Source: Thermomicrobiales bacterium
GTDB taxonomy: Bacteria > Chloroflexota > Chloroflexia > Thermomicrobiales > UBA6265
DNA length: 64,000 bases
Direction of reading: 5' to 3'
Assembly: GCA_030447415.1 (NCBI GenBank)
Contig: JAUJOZ010000007.1
Location: 1 to 64,000 of the forward strand
A program made the position numbers and the translations under genes. Positions 44,789 through 53,759 of this stretch are shown here, piece by piece (the first letter of the stretch is position 1; the number at the start of each line of letters is the position of its first letter). Under the pieces are notes generated by a model, which saw only the letters and a list, made by a program, of their open reading frames with translations, was not told where the DNA came from and searched no databases.

Positions 44789-44797
44789 TGGTACGCT
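44789..44797 (+). promoter_or_regulatory. Possible extended -10 promoter of the MBL gene
   Basis: TGGTACGCT lies 42 bp before the ATG at 44839 and matches the TGnTAnnCT pattern. There is no clear -35. Confidence 0.4.
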
Positions 44798-44838
44798 GTG
44801 GCGTGACCGACCGAACGGGAAGGGAGGCGGAGATACCG

Positions 44839-45468
44839 ATGGCGCTGCGGGTGCAAAGCTTTGAGGCGGGGCCGATCCAGACCAACGCCTACCTGGTGGC
44901 CGACGACGAGACGGGCGAGGCCCTCGTCGTCGACGCGCCCCTGGAGGCCACGCGGCCGGTGACGGAAGCGGCCGCCGCGGCCGGCTGGCGCATCGATCGC
45001 ATCGTTATCACCCACACCCACTGGGACCACATTGCCGACGCGGCCGCCCTCGTCGCGGCGAGCGGCGCGCCCCTCGCCGCCCATCCCCTCGCCGTCGAGG
45101 GACTCGCCGCCCCGGGCAGCCTGATCGAGGACCTCCCTTTCACCATCCCTCCAACCCGCCCCGACGAGCTCCTGAACGACGACGACACGGTCACGGTCGG
45201 TCGGCACGCCTTGCGGGTGCTCCACCTCCCCGGCCACGATCCGTCGCACATCGCGCTCTATGCCGAGGACGATCGCGTCTTCCTCGGTGGCGACGTCCTC
45301 TTCCCCGGTGGTCACGGCCGAGTCGACCTCCCGGGCGCCGACCAGGCGACGATGAACCGTAGCCTGGCGCGCCTGGTCGGCTTCCCACCGGACACCGTGG
45401 TCTATCCCGGTCACGGCTTGCCGACGACGATCGGCGCCGAAGCATGGTTGCAGGGGCTGGCGGAGTAG
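44839..45468 (+). CDS. Metallo-beta-lactamase-fold hydrolase (glyoxalase II-like)
   Basis: The 209-residue protein opens LRVQSFEAGPIQTNAYLVAD and has the metal motif VITHTHWDHIAD (HxHxDH with THTHWDH), then VLHLPGHDPSHIALY, FLGGDVLFPGGHGRVDLPGA and VVYPGHGLPTTIG with later metal ligands. This is the pattern of thiolesterases such as glyoxalase II and its relatives. It lacks the glyoxalase II C-terminal domain, so a broader MBL hydrolase is as likely. ATG 44839 follows GGGAGGCGG. Confidence 0.88.
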   Translation: MALRVQSFEAGPIQTNAYLVADDETGEALVVDAPLEATRPVTEAAAAAGWRIDRIVITHTHWDHIADAAALVAASGAPLAAHPLAVEGLAAPGSLIEDLPFTIPPTRPDELLNDDDTVTVGRHALRVLHLPGHDPSHIALYAEDDRVFLGGDVLFPGGHGRVDLPGADQATMNRSLARLVGFPPDTVVYPGHGLPTTIGAEAWLQGLAE

Positions 45469-45612
45469 GCTCCCGGCAGGAGGCAACGCAGGCTGGCAGC
45501 GCGTCCCGCCGGCCTGTCGTGCAGGGGCGATGGGCACGTCGCCCGGTGACCACGCACGACGTTGGAACCGGAATCGAGGGCGCGACATGCCGTGTCCCCG
45601 CGACTATCGTTT

Positions 45613-45654
45613 CGCCTACCGCCTACCGCCTACCGCCTACCGCCTGGCGCCTAC
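45613..45654. repeat. Tandem 7-bp repeat CGCCTAC
   Basis: Six units lie head to tail: four perfect CGCCTAC copies, one CGCCTGG, then another CGCCTAC. They lie in the convergent gap between the MBL gene and the zinc-ribbon gene. A shorter run of CGCCTGT lies at 54570. No gene is encoded. Confidence 0.85.
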
Positions 45655-45668
45655 CATCTGTCGCCCGC

Positions 45669-46388
45669 CTATGGTGCGAGCCCCTCCGCCTCTTCGTCGG
45701 CGAGCCGCTCGTCGCGGCCGCGGGCGTAGAGGTAGAGGCCGATGGTCAGGAGGAGGAACGGCACGACGCCCAAGCAGAAGACAAGCATCAGGACGCCCGT
45801 GCCACTCGATTCGGTGCGGTTGCGGTACAGCAGGACGAGCCCCAGCGTGGCGGTGATGATGAGGAGGGCGAGGGATGCGAGCGCCGCCGTTTGGCTGACA
45901 CAGCCCCGGGCATTCGTGTTGATGTCGGGCGGGCGCACCGGGCTCGCGGGCGAGGCGGTGGCCTCCGCCTGGGCCGCGACCTCCTGGAGGCGGATGTAAC
46001 CGAGCCGGCCGTGCGCCAGGCGGACCCGCACGAAGTCTTCCGGCGCTTCCGGGTCCTCGACCACGTCCAGCTCCGAGCCCGCCGGAACGATCTCGACCAG
46101 GCGAGACGCCGAGTCGGGCCGCTCGTAGACCCGCAGGCCCTCCGTTGCGTGGAAGGCGTCGACAAGGGTGGTGCCGCACGCGGCGCAGTAGTGGTTGGTG
46201 GCAGGGTTGAGTGCGCCGCAGAGCCCGCAGTAGATCAGCGCCGAGCGGGACGGGGGACGGGTCGCGCCGGCGGAGGCGTCGCGGTCCGGAGGCGGGGCGG
46301 CCCCGTCGGCCCCGCCGGTCCCTGTCCCTTGCCCATCAGTCGGGTCCACGCTCCGACGCCCCTCCGGCTGGGCGACCGTGCCGGCCAA
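45669..46388 (-). CDS. Zinc-ribbon, SH3-like membrane protein
   Basis: The 239-residue protein has a disordered N-terminus, a zinc ribbon YCGLCGALNPATNHYCAACG (about 53-72), an SH3-like strand domain (GLRVYERPDSASRLVEIVPA to GRLGYIRLQEV, about 83-137), and two membrane helices (about 165-185, LASLALLIITATLGLVLLY and 195-220, LMLVFCLGVVPFLLLTIGL). The ribbon should be cytoplasmic. No enzyme motif is visible. The role is unknown; it is divergent from a second zinc-ribbon membrane gene, and the two together suggest a shared envelope function. Confidence 0.8.
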   Translation of the reverse strand: MAGTVAQPEGRRSVDPTDGQGTGTGGADGAAPPPDRDASAGATRPPSRSALIYCGLCGALNPATNHYCAACGTTLVDAFHATEGLRVYERPDSASRLVEIVPAGSELDVVEDPEAPEDFVRVRLAHGRLGYIRLQEVAAQAEATASPASPVRPPDINTNARGCVSQTAALASLALLIITATLGLVLLYRNRTESSGTGVLMLVFCLGVVPFLLLTIGLYLYARGRDERLADEEAEGLAP

Positions 46389-46601
46389 ACGGCGGCGTCC
46401 GGCACTGTTGCGCTCGCAGCGCTCAGCCGGCTCTTATACCACAGCCGCTAACGCCGCTTGACGCTCGGACCTCACCCCCTAGACTGACGCTGGGTAGGCA
46501 TGCCGCATCCCGCGCGTCGATCTCGACCGGGGCCTCCCAGTGGACAAGGCCCGGAGTCACCTGGGCGCTGAGGCGGCGGGGAACGGCGGAGGAGGGACGG
46601 C

Positions 46602-47513
46602 GTGGGCGAGGCGACGATCACCTGCGGCAACTGCGGCACCGTCAACGCGCCGCGCGCGAACTACTGTCAGGAGTGCGGCGCCGTCCTCGCTGCATATGCC
46701 TCGCCGGCCGGTTCCCAACCGACGAGCGTCTCTGATGTCCCGCTCGTGGACGCATCCGCCCCTGCCGCGCCTGAACCCGGCACGACGGCGCCGCCCGTCC
46801 CCGGGCCCGAACCTGTAGCCCCGAACCGACCTCAGGACGCCGCGCCGAGCGATGGCGATGCGGACGCCGTCGCTGCCCCGCTGAGCGCGGGGAGCACCCT
46901 GCCGGTTCCTCCGCCGGACCTGCCCGCGGCCGACTCGCCGCCGGCGACGCCGACCCTGAGCGGCACGTTGGGATCGGGCGCCGTGGGACCGATCAACGTG
47001 GAGCCGCCGTGGGCCGCCTCGTCCGCCGCCGAGCCCGAGCCGGGAGCACCGGCGGCACCGGCGGAGGCCGCGCCCGGCACCGCGGCGGCCCCCGAGGCGG
47101 GCGTCGGCCGCATCGGTCGCCTGGACGCGCGTGTGGCCGGGAGAGACCTTGGGGACGCGGGCGGCGGGACGGGAGCGGCCTCTGCCCATCGGACGAATGC
47201 GCCGTCCAGGATTGACGAGGCGTGGCCCATCCCCGAGCCGGACCGTGAGGACGCGGGACCGGCGTCAGGCGTGGCCGGGACGCGAACCGCCGCCGGGAGC
47301 GCCACCGGGGCGCGCCTCGCATCCACCCCACCCCAGACGATCCTGACGGTCGGCGCGGTCCTCGTCCTGGCGTCGTGCGTAATCGGGATCGCTGACCTGC
47401 CGGGCTACCTGGAACTGCTCCTCTTCTGCGGCGGGCCGATCGGGTTCGTCCTGCTCATCGTCGGCGTGGTCATGCGTATCAGCCAATCCCGGCAGCCGAC
47501 GCGTCGGTTCTGA
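46602..47513 (+). CDS. Zinc-ribbon membrane protein with low-complexity linker
   Basis: The 303-residue protein has an N-terminal zinc ribbon ITCGNCGTVNAPRANYCQECG (residues 6-26), a long Pro/Ala/Gly linker (about 30-245), and two C-terminal membrane helices (about 250-275 and 280-297, ILTVGAVLVLASCVIGIADL and LLLFCGGPIGFVLLIVGVVM). The composition of the linker suggests disorder. It mirrors the protein on the other strand, with which it shares a 213-bp gap. Start GTG 46602; no ribosome-binding site is striking, so the start could be a little different. Confidence 0.75.
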   Translation: MGEATITCGNCGTVNAPRANYCQECGAVLAAYASPAGSQPTSVSDVPLVDASAPAAPEPGTTAPPVPGPEPVAPNRPQDAAPSDGDADAVAAPLSAGSTLPVPPPDLPAADSPPATPTLSGTLGSGAVGPINVEPPWAASSAAEPEPGAPAAPAEAAPGTAAAPEAGVGRIGRLDARVAGRDLGDAGGGTGAASAHRTNAPSRIDEAWPIPEPDREDAGPASGVAGTRTAAGSATGARLASTPPQTILTVGAVLVLASCVIGIADLPGYLELLLFCGGPIGFVLLIVGVVMRISQSRQPTRRF

Positions 47514-47749
47514 CGAGTGAGGACCGAGGCTGGCGGACCGGCGTCCCTCGTAGCTAGGTCCCCGGGGTGGGGTAGGCGGCGAAGAGTTAGCGCCGCTTGA
47601 GAGCGGTGATGGAGTCGCCCTGGACGCGATGGTGCCGCCGCGGCTTCTTGGGGTCGAGCCAGTTACCGTCGGCCAGCGACGGAGCGAGGACGTGGACGAT
47701 CGGTGGTTCGAGGTGGCCGTGGATTGGCGCCTCTGCTCACCGTCTCTGT

Positions 47750-49441
47750 TCAGAACCCAAGCGCCAGCCCTTCCACTCGGGGATCAGAGCCGCCGGCAAG
47801 GATGCCGGTCTCCGGGTCGCGCGCGATGACCTGCGCCGCGCCGCCGGCGTCCCACGGACCGAGACGGCGGAGACGGTGTCCGCGCTCGGCCAGCTCGCCA
47901 ATCACGTCCTCGCCGAAGCGCTCCTCCACCCGCAGCTCGAACGGGTTGGGCAGCGTACTCGGGTCGGTTCCGGGCCAGCTCGTCCAGCGCGGCAGCTCGA
48001 TCGCGGCCTGAGCATCTAAACCGGCGTCGATCAGCCCCGCGATGACCTGCAGGTTCCATTGCGGCTGGCCGTCGCCGCCGGGCGTCCCGCCCACGACCAC
48101 CGGGGTGCCGTCGGGCGCGGCAATCAGGTAGCAGTTCAGCGTGTGCATCGTCTTCTTGCCGGGGGCGAACTGGTTCGGGTGGCCGTCCTCCAGCGTGAAG
48201 CCCCGACCCGCCCGGTTGTTGAGGACCACGCCGGTGTCCCCGGCGACCACCCCGCTGCCGAAGGCGCTCGATACCGACTGGATCAAGGACACCATTATCC
48301 CGTCGCCGTCCACGACGCAGAGGTAGGTGGTGTCACCACCGACGAGCGCCCCGGCGGGGGCGTCCGCGGCCGCCCGCTCGGGGTCAATCCCGGCGAAGCG
48401 ACTCGCCGCCCAGGGCTTCGAGAGGAGGATGTCGAGCGGCGTGTCGACGAACGCCGGGTCGCCGGCGTAGGCGAGGCGGTCAGCGTAGGCGAGTTTCTTT
48501 GCCTCCGTCAGGAGGTGGACCCCGGTCGCGGAGTCGACCCCGATCCCCGCCAAATCTGCCTGCTCCGCGATGTTGAGCGCTTCCAGCAGGATCAGACCCT
48601 GGGTCGGCAGGCCGGTTTGGTAGATCGTGTGGCCTCGGTAGGTGGTGGAGAGCGGGGCGGTGATCTCGGTCGCGTGGTCGGCCAGGTCGTCGGTGGTCAG
48701 GGCCCCGCCACTCTCGGCCATGAAGCGGCCGATGCGCGCCGCAATCTCACCCCGGTAGAAGGCGTCGGCACCCCCGGCGGCGATCTCGTTGAGGGTGCGT
48801 CCCAGGTCCGATTGGCGCAGCAGCGTCCCGGCCGCCGGCGCCCGGTCGTCCGGCAGAAAGACGGCGGCCGAGGTGGGGAAGCGCCGCAGCAGATCGGCGC
48901 TCTCGTGGATCGCCGCCGCGCCGAGCGGCGTCAACGGAAACCCGTCAGCGGCGTGGACGACGGCCGGCTCCACCAGCGCGGTGAACGGCCGGGAGCCAAA
49001 GCGGGCAAGGAGGGCGAAGTAGGCGTCGACCATCCCGGGCACCGCGACCGACAGCGGCCCCCGGTACGGCATCCTGGTGCCGCCATCCTCCGCGTGCTGC
49101 CGCATCAACTCCAGCGTCGCCCCGCGCGGGGTGATGCCGCTGCCGTGCACCGCAAGCGTCTCCCCTGACCCTGCCTCGCTTGCCCGGCCCGGGGTGTGGA
49201 CGAGGGCGAAGAGATCGCCACCCAACCCGCACATCTCGGGCATCACCACGGTCGCGGTGAGGGCGGCACAGACGGCGGCGTCCACCGCGTTCCCGCCCCG
49301 CTCCAACTCGCCGAGCCCGGCCGCGGTGATCAGCGGGTGGGCGGCCGCCACCATCCCTCGCCGCCCAAAGACCGGCGACTCCCGCCGTCGGGACCAGCGA
49401 GTGGCGGCGGAGAGGTGTGACGGGCGGGGGAAACCGATCAT
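47750..49441 (-). CDS. ggt: Gamma-glutamyltransferase family hydrolase
   Basis: The 563-residue protein matches the Ntn-hydrolase family: GMVAAAHPLITAAGLGELERGGNAVDAAVCAALTATVVMPEMCGLGGD at the start of the large chain and GDTTYLCVVDGDGIMVSLIQSVSSAFGSGVV at the start of the small one, where T371 would be the new N-terminus after self-cleavage. GRGFTLEDGHPNQFAPGKKTMHTL and VVVGGTPGGDGQPQ follow. It uses glutathione or related gamma-glutamyl or acyl compounds; many members of this branch act on other substrates. No signal peptide is visible. ATG 49441 follows AAAGGAG. Confidence 0.85.
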   Translation of the reverse strand: MIGFPRPSHLSAATRWSRRRESPVFGRRGMVAAAHPLITAAGLGELERGGNAVDAAVCAALTATVVMPEMCGLGGDLFALVHTPGRASEAGSGETLAVHGSGITPRGATLELMRQHAEDGGTRMPYRGPLSVAVPGMVDAYFALLARFGSRPFTALVEPAVVHAADGFPLTPLGAAAIHESADLLRRFPTSAAVFLPDDRAPAAGTLLRQSDLGRTLNEIAAGGADAFYRGEIAARIGRFMAESGGALTTDDLADHATEITAPLSTTYRGHTIYQTGLPTQGLILLEALNIAEQADLAGIGVDSATGVHLLTEAKKLAYADRLAYAGDPAFVDTPLDILLSKPWAASRFAGIDPERAAADAPAGALVGGDTTYLCVVDGDGIMVSLIQSVSSAFGSGVVAGDTGVVLNNRAGRGFTLEDGHPNQFAPGKKTMHTLNCYLIAAPDGTPVVVGGTPGGDGQPQWNLQVIAGLIDAGLDAQAAIELPRWTSWPGTDPSTLPNPFELRVEERFGEDVIGELAERGHRLRRLGPWDAGGAAQVIARDPETGILAGGSDPRVEGLALGF

Positions 49442-49690
49442 GGGGGACGCTCCTTTCAACCTTGCCCGGCAGCGTAGCGCCAATGAGCGATTGCCGCCAC
49501 TCCTCACGTGCGCGCGAGGCGTCACGCTCGACGCGCCGGCAGCCTGCCGTGGGTTGCCACCGTTCACCGCCCAGCAGGGACCAGTTCCGTTGCCAAGAGA
49601 GACGAAGGCCGGCACCGGCGCCACGCGGCTGACGCGATGCATCGCTCCCACCCCGGCGTTGCTGAATGCTGGCCGGCGGGCACCGCCCGG

Positions 49691-49699
49691 TGCTACGCT
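49691..49699 (+). promoter_or_regulatory. Extended -10 close to the ABC ATPase start
   Basis: TGCTACGCT ends seven bases before the ATG at 49706. Transcription would begin at about the start codon, so the message may be leaderless. No ribosome-binding sequence precedes the ATG. Confidence 0.45.
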
Positions 49700-49705
49700 G
49701 CCGGC

Positions 49706-50725
49706 ATGAGGGATCCTCATCGCGGCAACGATGGCCCGGCCATCGAGACGAGTGGGCTGACCAAACGGTACGGCGCGGTGACGGCGCTCGCCGATCTCGA
49801 TCTCGCGGTGCCGCGCGGCACGATCTTCGGCTTCCTGGGTCCGAACGGTGCCGGCAAGACGACGACGATCCGCATCCTGATGGGGTTCGTTAAGCCGAGC
49901 GCCGGCGCCGCGCGGGTCCTCGGTCACGACGCCTGGAAGGAGGGCGTGGCCGCCCGGCGCGACCTTGGCTATCTGGTCGGCGCCGATGCCTTCTACACCG
50001 ACATGACCGGGGATGCCCAGCTCGATTACCTGGCCCACCTGTCGGGGCGGTCACCGGCCCTGCGCCGCGCGCTCCTCGACGTCCTGGAGCTCGGACCGGA
50101 CGCACTGGGACGCCGCATCGACGCGTACTCCAAGGGGATGCGCCAGAAGCTGGCACTCACCGCCGCCCTGCAGACCGACCCGGCGCTGCTGATCCTCGAC
50201 GAGCCGACCGATGGCCTCGACCCCCTCATCCAGCGCGCCTTCGAGGAACTCCTCCGCTCCCTGCGCGACCGCGGTCGCACGATTTTCATGTCGTCGCACG
50301 ATCTGGCGGAGGTGGAGCGGACTTGCGAGCGCGTTGGCGTCGTCCGCAGCGGTCGGCTCCTTGCCGAGGAGACGGTCGCGCGGTTGAAGCGCCTGCACCG
50401 CCGAACGGCCGAGGTTACCTTCGCCGACGGGGTGCCTGAGGGACTAAGTCGGGTGCCCGCCGTAACCCTCCTTGCCCGGCAGGGCCGGCGGGTTGAGCTG
50501 GCGCTTGACGGCGACGTCAACCCCCTGCTTCGCTTCCTGGCTACGCAGGAGGTTAGCGACTTGATCCTCGCCCCGGCCCGGCTCGAGGACGTCTTCATGG
50601 GTTTCTACGGCGGGGAGGACATTGACGTGGGCAGGGCCACCGACGGCCGCGTCCTCGGGAACGGGTTGGCGTCACCGACGGCGGGGGGCGCGCCACCGCC
50701 CCTTGGCGCGGTGGCGCGGCGATGA
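49706..50725 (+). CDS. ABC transporter ATPase (drug/exporter type)
   Basis: The 339-residue protein has Walker A GPNGAGKTTTIRIL, Q-loop region YLVGADAFYTDMTGDAQLDYL, the signature YSKGMRQKLALTAALQTDP, Walker B LLILDEPTDGLDPLIQ and an H-loop MSSHDLAEVER. The C-terminal 100 residues are the DrrA-type extension. It powers the permease encoded just after it, whose start overlaps its stop (ATGA at 50722-50725). Export of a lipid, drug or peptide is likely, with the substrate unknown. Confidence 0.9.
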   Translation: MRDPHRGNDGPAIETSGLTKRYGAVTALADLDLAVPRGTIFGFLGPNGAGKTTTIRILMGFVKPSAGAARVLGHDAWKEGVAARRDLGYLVGADAFYTDMTGDAQLDYLAHLSGRSPALRRALLDVLELGPDALGRRIDAYSKGMRQKLALTAALQTDPALLILDEPTDGLDPLIQRAFEELLRSLRDRGRTIFMSSHDLAEVERTCERVGVVRSGRLLAEETVARLKRLHRRTAEVTFADGVPEGLSRVPAVTLLARQGRRVELALDGDVNPLLRFLATQEVSDLILAPARLEDVFMGFYGGEDIDVGRATDGRVLGNGLASPTAGGAPPPLGAVARR

Positions 50726-51543
50726 CGATCATGGCGCGGATGGCGGGGCGCCTGCTGCGGCGAGGGCTCACTGGGTTCGTGGCGCTGCTGCTCGGCGTCG
50801 CCCTCTTCGAGCTGATCCAGCCGCTGGTGGCCGACTCCCTGGGCGGACCGCGTGGTCTGGAGCCGTTCCTGCGGGCGCTGCCGCCGGCGTTGCAGGCGCT
50901 GACCCGCTCCCGTCCGGAATTCATTGCCGTCTCCGGCCTGGCCGGCTACCTATCGCTCGGCTTCACCCACCCGCTGTACCTGGTGCTCGCCGCGACGACC
51001 ATCGTCGGCTTCGGCTGCCGCAGCCTGGCCGGCGAGATGGAGCGCGGCACCATCCAGCTCGCACTCTCGCGGTCGATGTCGCGGCCCCGCGTCTACGGGG
51101 CGCGGGTCCTCGGCGTGGTCGTCGTCGCGCTCGCCCTCGCCGTCGCCGGACCGGTGGGGATGATCGCCGGCATGGTCATCGCCGAACCGGAGGGCGGCTT
51201 CGTGTACCGCTACTTCGTGCCGACCGCGCTCGCCACGGCGCTCCTCTTCTGGGCGATCGGGGGGCTGACGCTGCTCGGGTCGGCGGCGGCCAGCACCACG
51301 GGCCGAGCGGTGGCGTGGGCAACGGCCGGGTTAATCGTTTTCTACTTCGTCGACTACTTCGCCTCGTTATGGGAGATCTTGAAGCCGCTGGAGCCGCTGA
51401 GCATCTTCGACTACTACGACCCGGCGCAGGCACTGGTGAATGGCGCGCTCCCCTGGAGCAACGTCCTGATTCTCGGCCTGATCGGTCTTGCCGGTGTCCT
51501 CGGCGGCCTCCTCGTGTTCGTCCACCGCGACCTGCCGACGTAG
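50722..51543 (+). CDS. ABC-2-type permease
   Basis: The 273-residue protein has about six membrane helices: GFVALLLGVALFELIQPLV, FTHPLYLVLAATTIVGFG, RVLGVVVVALALAVAGPVGMI, then LATALLFWAIGGLTLLGSAAA and a C-terminal VLILGLIGLAGVLGGLLVFV. The MERGTIQLALSRSMSRPRVYGA loop is the typical cytoplasmic segment of ABC-2 permeases (EMERGT...LA.PVSR). It pairs with the ATPase upstream. A gap of 257 bp with nothing recognised follows. Confidence 0.88.
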   Translation: MTIMARMAGRLLRRGLTGFVALLLGVALFELIQPLVADSLGGPRGLEPFLRALPPALQALTRSRPEFIAVSGLAGYLSLGFTHPLYLVLAATTIVGFGCRSLAGEMERGTIQLALSRSMSRPRVYGARVLGVVVVALALAVAGPVGMIAGMVIAEPEGGFVYRYFVPTALATALLFWAIGGLTLLGSAAASTTGRAVAWATAGLIVFYFVDYFASLWEILKPLEPLSIFDYYDPAQALVNGALPWSNVLILGLIGLAGVLGGLLVFVHRDLPT

Positions 51544-51800
51544 CAGCGATTCCCCACGGGACGCCCGACGACCTGAGTGCCCATCCACTGATGGACGGAA
51601 CAGGTCGTCTCGCCGTGAGCCTGTGCATCCGAGCGGGAAAAGTTCTTCCGCCCTGCTCGAGCGGGTTACCGCCGCGACCGAAGATGGGCGCTGTTCGGCT
51701 GAATCACGGCCGAGCCTGCTGCGTTGATTTGGGTAGCAGGTCGGCGGAGGGCGGTAGACGCGCGGGTGGAACATGAGTCGGTCAACCTGCAGGCGCCACG

Positions 51801-52382
51801 ATGGATAACGCCTCGGCTTTGCCGCTCAATCGCGACCGTGGCGCCGAAGGCGACGAACTCTCGCCTTCCCTCGGCCGGGGGGCAAGTTCCTCGACGTTCG
51901 GCGACCTGTACCGACTCTACCTCGCCGGCGTCTTCCGGTACCTCCGGACGTGCACGGCAACCGACGATGACGCGGCTGACCTGACCCAGCAAGTCTTCCT
52001 CCAGGCGCTGACCGCCATGCCGGGGTACCGCGATCAGGGGTTGCCGTTCGCCGCATGGCTGTTCCGCATTGCCCGAAACGTCGCAATCGACGCCCATCGT
52101 CGCCGCCGATCCACGGTGGATTGGGAAGCTCTGCCGGAGTCCCGGCACCCCGTCGCCCCCGGAGATCCCGAGGCCGAGGCTCTGCGACGCGACGACCTTG
52201 CAAGTCTCCGCCGCCGCCTCGACGGACTTGACCCCCAGGAGCGCGACATGGTGACGCTGCACTTCGTCGGGGGCCTCAGCCAACGGGAGATCGCTTTGAT
52301 CCTCCGCACGAGCCAGTCGACGGTGCAGCGGCGGCTCGCTCGCGCCCTGCAAACGTTGAAGGAACGATACGGTGAACGATGA
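51801..52382 (+). CDS. ECF sigma factor
   Basis: The 193-residue protein has sigma-2 (about 35-100: FGDLYRLYLAGVFRYLRTCT, DDDAADLTQQVFLQAL, LPFAAWLFRIARNVAIDAHRRRRS) and sigma-4 (about 130-190: LDPQERDMVTLHFVGGLSQREIALILRTSQSTVQRRLARALQTL). The first 30 residues are poorly conserved. The downstream gene overlaps the stop by 11 bases and has a membrane anchor, as expected for an anti-sigma or signalling partner. Confidence 0.9.
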   Translation: MDNASALPLNRDRGAEGDELSPSLGRGASSSTFGDLYRLYLAGVFRYLRTCTATDDDAADLTQQVFLQALTAMPGYRDQGLPFAAWLFRIARNVAIDAHRRRRSTVDWEALPESRHPVAPGDPEAEALRRDDLASLRRRLDGLDPQERDMVTLHFVGGLSQREIALILRTSQSTVQRRLARALQTLKERYGER

Positions 52383-53622
52383 CTTCCGCTCAGGCGAGGC
52401 CACCAGGCAGATCCTCGGCCGCGACCCGGACCCGTCCCTCATCCGCCTCGTGCGGGATCTCGACGCGCTGATCGGCGCACCGGAACCCCCGCCGCGTCTG
52501 GTCGCTTCCCTGGAACGGGCGCTGGCCGAGCGCGGCATGCGAGGCGGTCATGGCCTGCCGGCATGGAACCACCGGCGGAGCGCGTCGGTTCGTCGCCTCC
52601 CCGTTGCCTTTGGCCGCATGGGCAGTGCCGTCGCGGCAGCCCTCCTCGTCCTGCTGATCGGAGTCGGCATCATCGGCCTCACCGTGGTGCCATCGCGAAC
52701 ACGATCCAGCTTCGGGGGCGTGTCGGGCGCGACGCCCACGGTGTCGACGCGCCCGGCCCTGGAGCAGGTGGTCGAGCTCAACGCGAGCACGCGGCAAATC
52801 GAGGCCGAGGGGCTGTGGCACCGAATCAACGAGATGTGGACCTTGGGCGGCTTCACTGTTCGCTTCGAGCGGGTCTACGCCGACGCCAACCGCGTCGTCG
52901 TCGCCTACACGATCCAGGCCCCGGTCGGCCGTTCCTTCAACCACGCGCTCCTGAACCGGCTGTCGCTGACCGATCGCATCGGCAACGAGCTCCGCCCCTT
53001 GAGTTGCGGGACCAACGGGATGGAGAAGCGGGTGGACGGGGACGTCTACGGCCAGATCGCCTGCTTCGATGCACCCCGGGTGGCCCTGGAAGGAGCCACC
53101 GAACTGGCGCTCCACGTCCAGGGGTGGGGCCTGGACGTGGTGGAGCCGGTCGGTGACGGTGCGCCCGCGACCGAGTGGTCCGGGAGCACCGGCATCCCCG
53201 TCGGCGGGAGCCCGGAGGTGCACCCGGGCTGCCCCAGCGAGATCCGTTGCTACGTCCTGCCCGGCACGGTCGCCTTTGACTTCACGGTTCCGGTCGAACC
53301 ACGTCGTCGGGTGGTTGAGCCCCGCCAGGCCGTCACGGTCGGCGGCCGGGAGGTGGTGCTGGAGCGGGTGGTCGTCACGCCGACGGAGGCGCGCTTCTCC
53401 ATGCGTGGCCCCGGTGACGCCTACGTCCGCAGGGTCATGACCAACGGGTACGACTCGGAGCGGGATCCGATGCTCGGCTCAACCGGATGGAGCGTCGGCT
53501 CCGACCAGAAGATTACCTCCCTAGACGGCGCATTGTTCGACCATCCTGGGGAGTGGACGGTTACCGTTTCCTCCTCCAACGGATCGGCCGATTCCTGGAT
53601 CTTCACGTTCGTCGTCCCCTAA
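52372..53622 (+). CDS. Membrane-anchored partner of the ECF sigma, DUF4179-like
   Basis: The 416-residue protein has a cytoplasmic N-terminus of about 80 residues (FRSGEATRQILGRDPDPSLI), one membrane helix (about 82-108, GSAVAAALLVLLIGVGIIGL) and an extracytoplasmic part of about 300 residues rich in beta strands. It includes FTVRFERVYADANRVVVAYTI, a block like that in DUF4179 proteins, and several cysteines (LSCGTNG, IACFD, HPGCPSEIRCYVLPG) that could form disulfides. GTG 52372 overlaps the sigma gene. It probably controls the sigma factor, although no zinc anti-sigma motif is seen. Confidence 0.7.
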   Translation: MNDDFRSGEATRQILGRDPDPSLIRLVRDLDALIGAPEPPPRLVASLERALAERGMRGGHGLPAWNHRRSASVRRLPVAFGRMGSAVAAALLVLLIGVGIIGLTVVPSRTRSSFGGVSGATPTVSTRPALEQVVELNASTRQIEAEGLWHRINEMWTLGGFTVRFERVYADANRVVVAYTIQAPVGRSFNHALLNRLSLTDRIGNELRPLSCGTNGMEKRVDGDVYGQIACFDAPRVALEGATELALHVQGWGLDVVEPVGDGAPATEWSGSTGIPVGGSPEVHPGCPSEIRCYVLPGTVAFDFTVPVEPRRRVVEPRQAVTVGGREVVLERVVVTPTEARFSMRGPGDAYVRRVMTNGYDSERDPMLGSTGWSVGSDQKITSLDGALFDHPGEWTVTVSSSNGSADSWIFTFVVP

Positions 53623-53759
53623 TACGCCGCCCGCGGCAGATGCATCACGGTGGCTCGGGGTGTGCGACGACCAGACGTGGCAGCGACGCCGTCGCGGGCC
53701 TGGACCGGCACCGGCTTGGGCGTGGCTCCACGCACTCCCGCCGGCCATGAGGGTGGGCC

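Noticed and set aside
45613-45654. CRISPR array
   Set aside because: The units are 7 bp with no spacers. No other array and no cas gene is present in the window.
47597-48019. 140-residue plus-strand frame before the gamma-glutamyltransferase end
   Set aside because: Most of it overlaps the gamma-glutamyltransferase gene on the other strand, and the part in the gap has no ribosome-binding site or motif.
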